From Ruegeria sp. (GTDB lineage Bacteria; Pseudomonadota; Alphaproteobacteria; Rhodobacterales; Rhodobacteraceae), in assembly GCF_028066395.1 (NCBI RefSeq), contig NZ_JALCBM010000007.1, positions 3,700 to 42,405 of the forward strand: a stretch of DNA of 38,706 bases, given 5' to 3'. Made by a program: the position numbers and the translations under genes. The notes beneath the pieces were generated by a model. It searched no databases. It saw only the letters and a list, made by a program, of their open reading frames with translations, and was not told where the DNA came from. Positions 31,254 to 38,706 of the stretch are shown one piece after another. Numbering within the stretch: position 1 is the first letter of the stretch; each line of letters begins with the position of its first letter.

Positions 31254-33719
31254 ATGGGTGTGATCTTTCGCTGGCTGGTACGGATTGCCTCGGGGCTGGT
31301 CCTGCTGGTGCTGGCCGCCATCGGGCTGGTCTATTTTCTGGCTAGCCAGTCCCTGCCCGATTACGACCAAACGCTTGAGGTCAACGGCCTGAATGGCCCG
31401 GTCGAGATCATCCGTGACACCGCCAATGTGCCCCATGTTCTGGCAGACAGCGACCCGGATGTGTTCTTCGGTCTGGGTTACGCCCATGCGCAGGACCGCT
31501 TGTGGCAGATGACCATGCTGCGCCGCACCGCGCAGGGCCGCCTGTCCGAGGTGTTCGGCCAGCGCACGGTGCATATCGACAAGCTGCTGCGCCGGTTTGA
31601 CCTCTATGGGTTGGCCCATCGCTCGGTCGAGGTGCAGGATGACTACACCAAAGCCGCCCTGCACGCCTATGCGGCCGGGGTGAATGCCCGGCTGGCCGAG
31701 ATCAACGAACAGGCCCTGGGCCGTGGCGCGCCCGAGATGTTCCTGTTCAACGCCTCGGTTTCGCCCTGGCAGCCGGGCGACAGTCTGGCGGTGATCAAGC
31801 TGATGGCGCTGCAACTTTCGGGCCATCTGCAGGATGAGGTGCTGCGCGCCCGCACCTCGCTGATGCTGGACGATCCGGCCCGGCTGGTTGATATCCTGCC
31901 CGATGTACCGGGCCCCGGCATTGCCGCCCTGCCCGAATATGCCTCCCTCTTCCCCAACCTGCCACGCTATGCCGCCGGGACGGATATGCCCGACACGCCC
32001 CTGTCGCCCTTCCCGAAACGGGGACTGGCGGGTGCGTCCAATGCCTGGACCGCCGCGCCCTCACGTTCGGCCAGTGGCGGCACCTTGCTGGCCAATGACC
32101 CGCATCTGGGCTTCACCGCCCCCGGCACCTGGTATCTGGCGCGGCTGGAACTGACCAAGGGCGGCGTCATCGGCGCCTCGATCCCCGGCGTTCCCGCCAT
32201 CATGACCGGACGCAGCGACCGGCTGGGCTGGGGTCTGACCTCGTCTTATCTGGACGATCAGGACGTACATATAGAACGTCTGAACCCCGACAACCCCGAG
32301 GAATATCTGACGCCCACCGGTTACAAGAAATTCCGCACCCGCCCCTCCATCATTGAAATCAAGGACGAGGCCCCGATCACCCTGACCCTGCGCTGGACCG
32401 ACAATGGCCCGGTTCTGCCCGGCACCCACTACGATCTGGACACCATCACCCCGCCCGGCCATGTGGCATCTCTGTCGTGGAGCGCACTGAGCCCGCGCGA
32501 CACCTCGATGACCGCGTCGATGGCGCTGATGAATGCCGATACGGTACGGCAGGCGATTGCCGGGGCCGAGGATTTCATCGCGCCTTCGCAAAACCTGTCG
32601 CTGGTGGACCGCAACACAATCGGGTTGAAGCTGATCGGCGCGATGCCCAAGCGGGATCTGAACAACCAGAGCCGGGGTCGCATCCCCACTCCCGCTTGGT
32701 TGGAACGCAATCGTTGGCAGGGCCGTCTGCCTTATGCAGACAACCCCGAGTTCGTGGCCCCGGCGGGCGGCATTCTGGGCAACACCAACAACAAGATCAT
32801 CGACCGCCCCTTCCCCGAGCATGTCTCATACGAATGGGGTGACACCCAGCGCGTCCATCGCTGGGAACGGCTGATGCAGTCGCGCGAGGTGCATACCCGC
32901 GACAGCTTTATCGAGGCGCAGCTGGACACAGTCAGCTTCACCGCCCGCTCGCTGCTGCCGCTGATCGGGGCCGATCTGTGGTTCACCGGCGAATCCGCGC
33001 CCGAGGGCACCATCGAACGGCAACGCCAAATCGCCCTCGGCTTGCTGGCCGAATGGAACGGTGAGATGAACGAGCATCTGCCCGAACCCCTGATCTATGC
33101 CGCCTGGCTGCGGGCGCTGCAGATCCGCCTGATCTCGGACGAGCTTGGCCCGCTGGCCGCCGAATACAAACATGTCGAGCCGCTGTTTGTTGAACGGGTT
33201 TACCGCGATATCGACGGCGCCTCGGTCTGGTGCGACGTGCGCCAAAGCGCGCCGGTCGAGACCTGCACCGACATGGCCCGACTGGCGCTGGACGATGCGC
33301 TGATCTGGATCGGGGAACATTACGGCGACGCGCTGGAATCGCTGCGCTGGGGTGATGCGCACCAGGCCACCCATGACCATCCCGTTCTGGGCGAGGTCCC
33401 GGTGCTGCGCTTTTTCGTCAATATCCGCCAATCCACCAGCGGCGGCGACAATACCCTGCTGCGGGGCCGGACCTCGGGCGAAGGGCCTGATCCATTCCAG
33501 AACGTCCACGGCGCGGGCTATCGGGGCGTCTATGATTTTGCCGATCCCGACAGCTCGGTCTTTATCACGGCAACCGGGCAATCGGGTCATTTCCTGTCGC
33601 GCTACTATGACGATCAGGCGCAACTGTGGCGGCGGGGTGAGTATATCCCGATGTCGCTGGACATCGACCTGGCCCGCGCGGCGGCAGTGGGGGTGACCCA
33701 TCTGATCCCGGCACGCTGA
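31254..33719 (+). CDS. penicillin acylase family Ntn hydrolase, membrane-anchored
   Basis: An amide hydrolase made as a precursor that cuts itself into two chains. From ATG 31254 it is 821 residues. A hydrophobic N-terminal segment (about 8-32, IFRWLVRIASGLVLLVLAAI and on) is a signal anchor facing the periplasm. The new N-terminus of the beta chain should be S262 in the conserved GASNAW sequence. The alpha part has the family features VEIIRDTANVPHVLA and FFGLGYAHAQDRLWQM; the beta part has LLANDPHLG, PGVPAIMTGRSDRLGWGLT and GNTNNKI with the oxyanion asparagine region. Substrates in the family include beta-lactams and N-acyl-homoserine lactones; which applies here is unknown. A GTG four codons upstream is an alternative start. 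No partner genes lie nearby. Confidence 0.94.
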   Translation: MGVIFRWLVRIASGLVLLVLAAIGLVYFLASQSLPDYDQTLEVNGLNGPVEIIRDTANVPHVLADSDPDVFFGLGYAHAQDRLWQMTMLRRTAQGRLSEVFGQRTVHIDKLLRRFDLYGLAHRSVEVQDDYTKAALHAYAAGVNARLAEINEQALGRGAPEMFLFNASVSPWQPGDSLAVIKLMALQLSGHLQDEVLRARTSLMLDDPARLVDILPDVPGPGIAALPEYASLFPNLPRYAAGTDMPDTPLSPFPKRGLAGASNAWTAAPSRSASGGTLLANDPHLGFTAPGTWYLARLELTKGGVIGASIPGVPAIMTGRSDRLGWGLTSSYLDDQDVHIERLNPDNPEEYLTPTGYKKFRTRPSIIEIKDEAPITLTLRWTDNGPVLPGTHYDLDTITPPGHVASLSWSALSPRDTSMTASMALMNADTVRQAIAGAEDFIAPSQNLSLVDRNTIGLKLIGAMPKRDLNNQSRGRIPTPAWLERNRWQGRLPYADNPEFVAPAGGILGNTNNKIIDRPFPEHVSYEWGDTQRVHRWERLMQSREVHTRDSFIEAQLDTVSFTARSLLPLIGADLWFTGESAPEGTIERQRQIALGLLAEWNGEMNEHLPEPLIYAAWLRALQIRLISDELGPLAAEYKHVEPLFVERVYRDIDGASVWCDVRQSAPVETCTDMARLALDDALIWIGEHYGDALESLRWGDAHQATHDHPVLGEVPVLRFFVNIRQSTSGGDNTLLRGRTSGEGPDPFQNVHGAGYRGVYDFADPDSSVFITATGQSGHFLSRYYDDQAQLWRRGEYIPMSLDIDLARAAAVGVTHLIPAR

Positions 33720-33837
33720 CGCCGAACCACCCGGTTTTTCGCCGATATCCGCCACCCGCCACCGTGGCCGTGGACGTGCGCCGGTGCGATGGCCTAGCAT
33801 CACCGGGACGTAGGCAAGACTTGGCAAGGGGGCAATT

Positions 33838-34233
33838 GTGGGAAGCGTTCGAGATGAGATGAACAATCTGGCGCGGGATTACGCCATCGCGTGGAGCTCG
33901 GGAGACCCGGACGCCGTGGCCTCTTTCTACGCGCCGGACGGTCAAATTATCATCAACCGGGGCGACGCATTGCAGGGCCGCCCGGCCATCGCCGAAATGG
34001 CACGCGGCTTTTATGCCGAGTTTCCCGACCTCGAAGTACGCTGCGACATGATGCGATGGGCCGGAACCCACGCGATCTTTGTCTGGACGCTGGAAGGGCA
34101 TCACGCCCAGACCGGCAATCGCGTCGTCACCCGTGGCTGGGAAGAATGGGAACTGACCGAAGATGGCAAGGTGCAGGCCTCGCTCGGGTGGTTCGATGCC
34201 GAGGATTACCAGCGTCAGATCGACGGGGTTTAG
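33838..34233 (+). CDS. NTF2-like/SnoaL-like domain protein
   Basis: A 131-residue single-domain protein with the cone-shaped NTF2-like fold pattern: NLARDYAIAWSSGDPDAVASFYAPDG at the start, a RPAIAEMARGFYAEFPDLEV helix-strand unit, and a final antiparallel sheet with HAIFVWTLEGHH and TRGWEEWELTEDGKV. The family includes isomerases, cyclases and simple binding proteins, and no catalytic set can be named here. The start is GTG 33838 with an AAGGGGGC site; a downstream in-frame ATG (seven codons later) is less supported. Its TAG stop overlaps the stop of the opposing monooxygenase-like gene, so the two converge with a four-base overlap. Confidence 0.85.
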   Translation: MGSVRDEMNNLARDYAIAWSSGDPDAVASFYAPDGQIIINRGDALQGRPAIAEMARGFYAEFPDLEVRCDMMRWAGTHAIFVWTLEGHHAQTGNRVVTRGWEEWELTEDGKVQASLGWFDAEDYQRQIDGV

Positions 34234-34526
34234 GAGGGTTCTTCCGTCACCTCATAGTCACGCGGGATACCCTGCGTGATATGAAACCAATCCGAGGCCC
34301 GTGTGCGTGTCTGATGCGCGTCGAAAGCGGCGCGGTTTTCGAATAGTTCCGTCACGCTGAACCGGCCCGGATCGGTCTCATCTTCGATGACATCGAAGGA
34401 CAGACAACCGGGTTCGGCCCGGCTTAGCGCGATATGTTCCGGCAAGGCCGCGCGGACTTCAGCTAGCCGCTCCGCCGGTACGGTGATCTGGCCCCGCAGC
34501 CAGACCCTTGTCTCACCCTCGTTCAT
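34230..34526 (-). CDS. antibiotic biosynthesis monooxygenase (YgiN-like) domain protein
   Basis: A 98-residue dimeric alpha+beta barrel protein. The pattern GQITVPAERLAEVRAALPEHIALSRAEPGCLSFDV, then PGRFSVTELFENRAAFDAHQ, matches the ABM/YgiN family, whose members oxidise quinols or other aromatics without a metal or simply bind them. The ATG at 34526 overlaps the hflX stop by four bases (ATGA), so it is the third gene of the hfq-hflX unit. Coupling to hflX does not by itself suggest a function. An upstream extension within hflX is open but unlikely to be used. Confidence 0.88.
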   Translation of the reverse strand: MNEGETRVWLRGQITVPAERLAEVRAALPEHIALSRAEPGCLSFDVIEDETDPGRFSVTELFENRAAFDAHQTRTRASDWFHITQGIPRDYEVTEEPS

Positions 34527-35794
34527 AGCGCCCCGAACTGGGCGGCCTGTTTGTCGGTCCACAGCACGGTGATGACAAAACCATCCTCAGTCTGTTCTTC
34601 CCCCCGCACCACATCCTGCCGGAACAGCCATGCGCGCTTGTCGCCCTCGGCAAAGCTGAGCGTCAGTTCAGCCTCATGCCGGACGCCTTGCAATTTCGTG
34701 GCAATCTCGGCCAGCAGGGGCGCGACCCCTTCGCCGGTGACCGCCGAGATGGCAAAGATCGCGGGATCGCGTTCGGCCCGGGCCAGCGCGGCTTCGCGGT
34801 CATCGCCCCACATCAGATCGATCTTGTTCCAGACCTCCAGCCGTGGCCGGTCCTCATCCACACCCAGCGAGGTCAGAATCGCCTCGACATCGGCGGCCTG
34901 CGCGTCGCTTTCCTCGTGACTGATATCGCGGACATGGACGATCAGATCGGCGCCCAGCACCTCTTCCAGCGTGGCGCGGAAGGCGGCGACCAGTTCGGTC
35001 GGCAGGTTCGAGATGAAACCCACCGTGTCCGACAAGATCACCTCGGGGCCGTCGGGCAGTTCCACACGGCGCATGGTCGGGTCCAGCGTGGCGAACAGCA
35101 TGTCCTTGGCCATCACCTCAGCCCCGGTCAGACGGTTGAACAGGGTGGATTTGCCCGCGTTGGTATAACCCACCAGCGCGACGATCGGATACGGCACCTT
35201 GGCGCGCGCGGCGCGGTGCAGGGTGCGGGTCTTGACCACCTTCTGCAACTGGCGGCGCAGGCGCACCAGCTGTTCGTCAATGGCACGGCGGTCGGCCTCG
35301 ATCTGAGTTTCACCGGGTCCACCAACAAACCCTAGCCCACCGCGCTGCCGTTCAAGGTGGGTCCAGGCCCGCACCAGCCGCGTGCGCTGATAGCTGAGCG
35401 CCGCCATCTCGACCTGCAGCACCCCTTCGCGGGTGCGCGCGCGGTCGCTGAAAATCTCCAGAATCAACCCGGTGCGGTCGAGGATTTTGACCTTCCACGC
35501 CTTTTCCAGATTGCGCTGCTGGACCGGGGTCACCGGGCCGTCGATCAGGACCAGTTCGACCTCGTTGTCGTGGAACCGTTCGCCCAGTTCCTCGATCTTG
35601 CCGCTGCCGAACAGGTATCCGGCCTGTGCGCGGGGCACGCGCACGATCTCAGAGCCGACCACATCCAGGTCGGGCAATGCGGCGGCCAGTGCCACCGCCT
35701 CGGCCAGCGCCGGTTCGGGAACACGGCGCTGTTCATCTGATTTGATTTCGGGATGCAGCACCCAGGCCCGGGTTCGCGTCCGTTCGTGATCCAT
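34523..35794 (-). CDS. hflX: ribosome-associated GTPase HflX
   Basis: A GTPase that binds the 50S subunit and rescues stalled or heat-damaged ribosomes. At 423 residues it shows an N-terminal HflX domain (GSGKIEELG; VLIDGPVTPVQQRNLEK), a coiled region with the diagnostic GGPGETQIEADRR, then G1 GYTNAGKST (209-217), DTVGF (G3) and NKID (G4). ATG 35794 shares a base with the hfq stop (TGATG), the standard hfq-hflX coupling. It is followed by an overlapping ABM-domain gene. Confidence 0.97.
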   Translation of the reverse strand: MDHERTRTRAWVLHPEIKSDEQRRVPEPALAEAVALAAALPDLDVVGSEIVRVPRAQAGYLFGSGKIEELGERFHDNEVELVLIDGPVTPVQQRNLEKAWKVKILDRTGLILEIFSDRARTREGVLQVEMAALSYQRTRLVRAWTHLERQRGGLGFVGGPGETQIEADRRAIDEQLVRLRRQLQKVVKTRTLHRAARAKVPYPIVALVGYTNAGKSTLFNRLTGAEVMAKDMLFATLDPTMRRVELPDGPEVILSDTVGFISNLPTELVAAFRATLEEVLGADLIVHVRDISHEESDAQAADVEAILTSLGVDEDRPRLEVWNKIDLMWGDDREAALARAERDPAIFAISAVTGEGVAPLLAEIATKLQGVRHEAELTLSFAEGDKRAWLFRQDVVRGEEQTEDGFVITVLWTDKQAAQFGAL

Positions 35795-36033
35795 CAAGAG
35801 GCGTCTTCGCCCTCATACAGGCTGATCGGCTGCGACGGCATGATGGTCGAAATCGCGTGCTTATAGACCAGCTGCGACTGTCCGTCGCGGCGCAGCAGCA
35901 CACAGAAATTGTCGAACCAGGTGATGACACCTTGCAATTTGACGCCGTTGATCAGGAAAATCGTGACCGGGACTTTTGCCTTGCGTACATTATTCAGGAA
36001 CGCGTCCTGCAGATTCTGTCTGTCCGAAGCCAT
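35794..36033 (-). CDS. hfq: RNA chaperone Hfq
   Basis: A hexameric Sm-like protein that pairs small RNAs with mRNAs. At 79 residues it is the short alphaproteobacterial form without the long C-terminal tail. Sm1 covers about 10-48 (Q9, D10 and F43 at the proximal uridine site), and Sm2 is YKHAIST (Y57, K58, H59). The rim patch reads NNVRKAK, a common alphaproteobacterial variant with fewer arginines than E. coli. ATG 36033 lacks a strong ribosome-binding site. The 119-base region upstream, between hfq and trkH, contains a small GGAGCGCTCC palindrome (36075-36084) in the probable 5' leader and must hold any separate hfq promoter; I see no convincing one. Confidence 0.98.
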   Translation of the reverse strand: MASDRQNLQDAFLNNVRKAKVPVTIFLINGVKLQGVITWFDNFCVLLRRDGQSQLVYKHAISTIMPSQPISLYEGEDAS

Positions 36034-36152
36034 ATTCAGTTACTCGCCATTGTTCTTGCGACGCGCCGCGGATCGGAGCGCTCCCTCCGCGTAAGTATGG
36101 AGTGGAGCGCGCAGATATTCCAGATGAAAAATCAGGCGTTAACGGAATGCGG

Positions 36153-37694
36153 TCAATCGCGCCACAGGGCGGGTGTGATCAGGGCGATGATCGCAAGCGT
36201 TTCCAGCCGCCCGATCACCATCGCCGCGCATAATGTCAGCTTGGCCCCGCCGGACAGGTCGATCAGCCGGATCGGCACATCGGTGGCCAGTTCGATCAGC
36301 GGCCCGGTGGTGCTGAGCGCCGCAACACTAAGCACCATGGCCTGCTCGAACCCGACCCCGAAAATAGCCAGCAGCAGGTCGAAAACACCCAACGTCAGGG
36401 CGAACATCATCAGGAAGATCCAGGCGATGAAGGCCCCGTCGCTTTGGATGCGCCGGTTGCCGCCACCTTCGCCGCTGACGGATGAGGGGTAAATCAGCCG
36501 GTCAATCTCGCGCTTGCCATTCAGATACAGCGCATAGACCCGCAGCAGCTTGACCCCGCCCGCCGTGGTGGCCACGCCGCCGCCGATCAGCGCCAGCCCC
36601 ATCAGGACCAACCCGGGCGTGCCCAGCCCCGACAATTGCTGCGCATCGTTCCAGTTGGCGCTTTCGAACCCGGCGGTGGTCAGGAAGGACATCACCGTAA
36701 AGACCATGCCCCAGATGACATGCAGCGCCTGCAGCGGTTCGACCTGCAAGCCCAGTTCCGCCACGCCCGCCAGCACCCGGAAAAACAGCAGCGCCGCGAC
36801 AGCCAGCACGATCAGGATGCCGATCCGAAACTCGGGGTCCTTGTCCAGCCGCGCATAGCCCGAGGTGGCGGTGTCGGTGGAAAAGGTCAGGCGCGACAGG
36901 GCGAAAAACAGGAACAGAAACAGGATCGCCTCGCCCGTGATGCCCGCCGTCGATCCCTCCAGCCCGCCGACCGGGGAAATGCCCGAAGTCGCCATCACCG
37001 ACATGGCGTGGCAGACAGCGGTCAATCCCATTTCGCCAGCGACCAGCAGCAGGACCCACATCACCACGGTCAGCCCGGCATAGACCGGGGCCAGCGTGCG
37101 GGTCACCCGCAGAAGGTGGCCGCGCGGATCGACCCGTTCACTTTGCGCCACGCCCGAGACCGGACGGCCCGGCTGGCCGCGCGCGGTCACCTCGAACCCG
37201 CCCAGCGACAGAGGGGCCAGAATCGCGGCTGCCGCAATCCACATCAGCAGCCCGCCCAGCCATCCGACCAGCGCCCGCCACAGATGCAGCGGTGCGTTCA
37301 GACGGTCGGGATCGGGGAACAGGTCCGCACCGGTGGTGGTCACCGCGCTGACCATGTCGAAATAGGCGTTCAGAAAGCTGGTATTGCCCAACGCCTCGTA
37401 TAGCGGCACTGCCAGAAACAGCGGCAGGATAGTGAAGGATGACAACATCACCGCCAATTGCCCCAGCGTCCCGCGACGGGGTTCACGGTTCAGCAAAGCC
37501 AGCGCGATCAGCGACACCACGAACAGGCCCAGCAACCCGGAATAAAAGAACGAGCGCGAGGTCTCGTGATCATCCAGCGTCAACGCATACACGGCCGGTA
37601 TCCACATCGCCAAGGCGGCAACGCCCCAGATCAGCAACAACAACGGCAATCGCCGCATGACCCCGATCTGCTGCTGTCCCCGCGCCCGATACAT
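36153..37694 (-). CDS. trkH: Trk system potassium uptake protein TrkH
   Basis: The membrane pore subunit of the Trk potassium importer, working with the NAD/ATP-binding TrkA. The 513 residues form four M1-P-M2 repeats. The pore-loop (selectivity filter) segments can be seen in order: TTTGADL (119-125), ATSGISP, LTTAGFES and STTGPLI. The glycine of each segment, needed for potassium coordination, is kept. The ATG at 37694 shares one base with the trkA stop (TGATG), so the subunits are made by coupled translation. It lies upstream of hfq on the same strand with 119 bases between. Confidence 0.97.
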   Translation of the reverse strand: MYRARGQQQIGVMRRLPLLLLIWGVAALAMWIPAVYALTLDDHETSRSFFYSGLLGLFVVSLIALALLNREPRRGTLGQLAVMLSSFTILPLFLAVPLYEALGNTSFLNAYFDMVSAVTTTGADLFPDPDRLNAPLHLWRALVGWLGGLLMWIAAAAILAPLSLGGFEVTARGQPGRPVSGVAQSERVDPRGHLLRVTRTLAPVYAGLTVVMWVLLLVAGEMGLTAVCHAMSVMATSGISPVGGLEGSTAGITGEAILFLFLFFALSRLTFSTDTATSGYARLDKDPEFRIGILIVLAVAALLFFRVLAGVAELGLQVEPLQALHVIWGMVFTVMSFLTTAGFESANWNDAQQLSGLGTPGLVLMGLALIGGGVATTAGGVKLLRVYALYLNGKREIDRLIYPSSVSGEGGGNRRIQSDGAFIAWIFLMMFALTLGVFDLLLAIFGVGFEQAMVLSVAALSTTGPLIELATDVPIRLIDLSGGAKLTLCAAMVIGRLETLAIIALITPALWRD

Positions 37695-38706
37695 CAGAAG
37701 AAATCGATCGAGACCTGCATCAGGCGTTCGACCTCGGGCACGTCCTTGGCCAGTGCGAAAATGGACACCACGTCCTTTTCGTCGATGCGCAGGCTGCCGG
37801 TGGGCCGGATCACATCATCGCCCTTGCGCACGGCCCCCACCAGCACACCTTCGGGGAAGTCAATGTCGCGCAACCGCTGCCCGGCCATGGGCGAGGTCGA
37901 CAGCACCTCTGCCTCGATCACCTCGGCCTCGGCATCACCGATGGAATAGACCTGCCGCACTCGGCCATGGCGGATATGGCGCAGGATCGAGCTGACGGTG
38001 GTGGCGCGCGGGTTGATATAGGCATCGATGCCCAACGGCCCCATCAGCGCCACCATGCTGGGATCATTGATCAGTGCGATGGCCAGCGCGCAGCCCTCGG
38101 CCTTGGCGCGCACGGCGGCCAGCATGTTGGTCCGGTCGTCATCGGTGACCGCCAGCATCGCGTCGGCGCGTTCGATCCCGGCCTCGCTCAGCAGGGACGA
38201 ATCCAGCCCGTCGCCGTTCAGAACAATCGTGCGCTCCAGCGCCTCGGCGGCGATCTCGGCGCTTTTGCGGTCACGTTCGATGACCTTGGCGCGCACCCGG
38301 CCTTCGCGTTCTTCCAGCGTGCGCGCGACCTCAAGCCCGACATTGCCGCCACCCACAAGCACCACCCGGTCCTGTTTCTTCTGCGCCTTGCCGAACACCT
38401 CCATCGTGCGGTCGACATCCTTGACGCTGGTAAAGACATAGCATTCGTCGCCGACAAACAGCTGATCATCCGGTTCCGGCGCAAACAGAGACCCCTCGCG
38501 CCGCACCCCAACCACGATGGAACTGAGGGTCGAGAACAGATCGGTCAGTTGCCGCAGGGGCGTGTTGACGATGGGGCAGTCCTCTTCGACCCGGATACCC
38601 AGCAGTTGCGCCTTGCCATCCATGAAAATCTCGGTGTCAAAGGCCGAGGGTGCCGACAGGCGGCGCATGGCGGCGGCGGCGACCTCTCGTTCCGGGCTGA
38701 TCACCA
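37694..38706 (-). CDS. trkA: Trk potassium uptake regulator TrkA (N-terminus outside window)
   Basis: The cytoplasmic gating subunit of the Trk potassium importer. The 337 or so residues present are the C-terminal part: a regulatory TrkA_C domain (FDTEIFMDGKAQLLGIRV), the second Rossmann RCK domain (VVLVGGGNVGLEVARTLEE, with the dinucleotide-binding glycines) and the last TrkA_C domain (EVIEAEVLSTSPMAGQRLRDIDF). Compared with a usual length near 458, about 120 residues (the first Rossmann domain) lie beyond the right edge. The GTG near 38704 is just an internal codon. It is coupled to trkH. In Rhodobacterales the preceding genes are usually ntrY-ntrX, which would be expected outside this window. 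Confidence 0.96.
   Translation of the reverse strand, partial: VISPEREVAAAAMRRLSAPSAFDTEIFMDGKAQLLGIRVEEDCPIVNTPLRQLTDLFSTLSSIVVGVRREGSLFAPEPDDQLFVGDECYVFTSVKDVDRTMEVFGKAQKKQDRVVLVGGGNVGLEVARTLEEREGRVRAKVIERDRKSAEIAAEALERTIVLNGDGLDSSLLSEAGIERADAMLAVTDDDRTNMLAAVRAKAEGCALAIALINDPSMVALMGPLGIDAYINPRATTVSSILRHIRHGRVRQVYSIGDAEAEVIEAEVLSTSPMAGQRLRDIDFPEGVLVGAVRKGDDVIRPTGSLRIDEKDVVSIFALAKDVPEVERLMQVSIDFF

Noticed and set aside
32826-33866. 346-codon minus-strand open frame opposite the penicillin acylase gene.
   Set aside because: Antisense shadow of an intact Ntn hydrolase; no ribosome-binding site or known domain.
1-38706. CRISPR arrays, rRNA or tRNA genes, prophage.
   Set aside because: No regularly spaced direct repeats, no cloverleaf or rRNA-like sequence and no phage structural genes were seen in reading the window.

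Overview
This window looks like a chromosomal segment from a Rhodobacteraceae (Roseobacter-group) alphaproteobacterium. The evidence is the high G+C content, a trkA-trkH-hfq-hflX block, a usg/gyrA pair, a HemB of the cysteine-free Rhodobacter type, and an intergenic repeat of a kind I recall from this family. Most of the sequence is ordinary core genome with tightly packed, often overlapping genes. I see no rRNA, tRNA, CRISPR array, insertion sequence or integrase.

Layout. Bases 1-12.8 kb hold usg (minus), gyrA (plus), a low-G+C Mrr-type nuclease gene (plus), a minus-strand set (M32 carboxypeptidase, ctaA, a TrmJ-like RNA methyltransferase), and then a plus-strand run: a degenerate ThiE-like protein, an orphan asparagine-synthase-like PP-loop protein, the pseudouridine catabolic pair psuK-psuG, and a DUF502 membrane protein. 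From 12.8 to 14.7 kb a patatin-like lipase and 3-hydroxybutyrate dehydrogenase lie on the minus strand. The next intergenic stretch carries a strong minus-strand terminator with no gene in front of it, so it is a small-RNA candidate. Then come an orphan YejA-like peptide-binding protein and an arsenic module: an ArsR-ArsC fusion whose start codon lies inside a 36-bp perfect palindrome, a second ArsC, an AqpS-type channel and a clear terminator.

From 19 to 25.1 kb are a small CsbD-like protein, an XRE-cupin regulator divergent from an acyl-CoA synthetase/FrnE-type DsbA pair, a Bcr/CflA drug exporter and a TPR protein. A large composite inverted repeat separates the TPR gene from mfd, which faces it. 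Mfd follows a four-helix membrane protein on the minus strand. Further right are hemB, a SYLF-domain lipoprotein candidate with its own terminator, a membrane-anchored penicillin-acylase-family Ntn hydrolase, an NTF2-like protein, and a minus-strand block of trkA (cut by the window edge)-trkH, then hfq-hflX-antibiotic-biosynthesis-monooxygenase-like protein.

How the genes work together. The clearest multi-gene systems are arsenate detoxification (sensor-reductase fusion, second reductase, arsenite channel), pseudouridine breakdown (kinase plus C-glycosidase, translationally coupled), Trk potassium uptake, and the Hfq-HflX cassette. The items most worth following up are the small-RNA candidate at about 14.8-14.9 kb, the ars palindrome, the intergenic repeat family, the orphan PP-loop protein, the active-site-depleted ThiE homologue and the transferred-looking Mrr nuclease. 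None of these is proven to be a new system from sequence alone.
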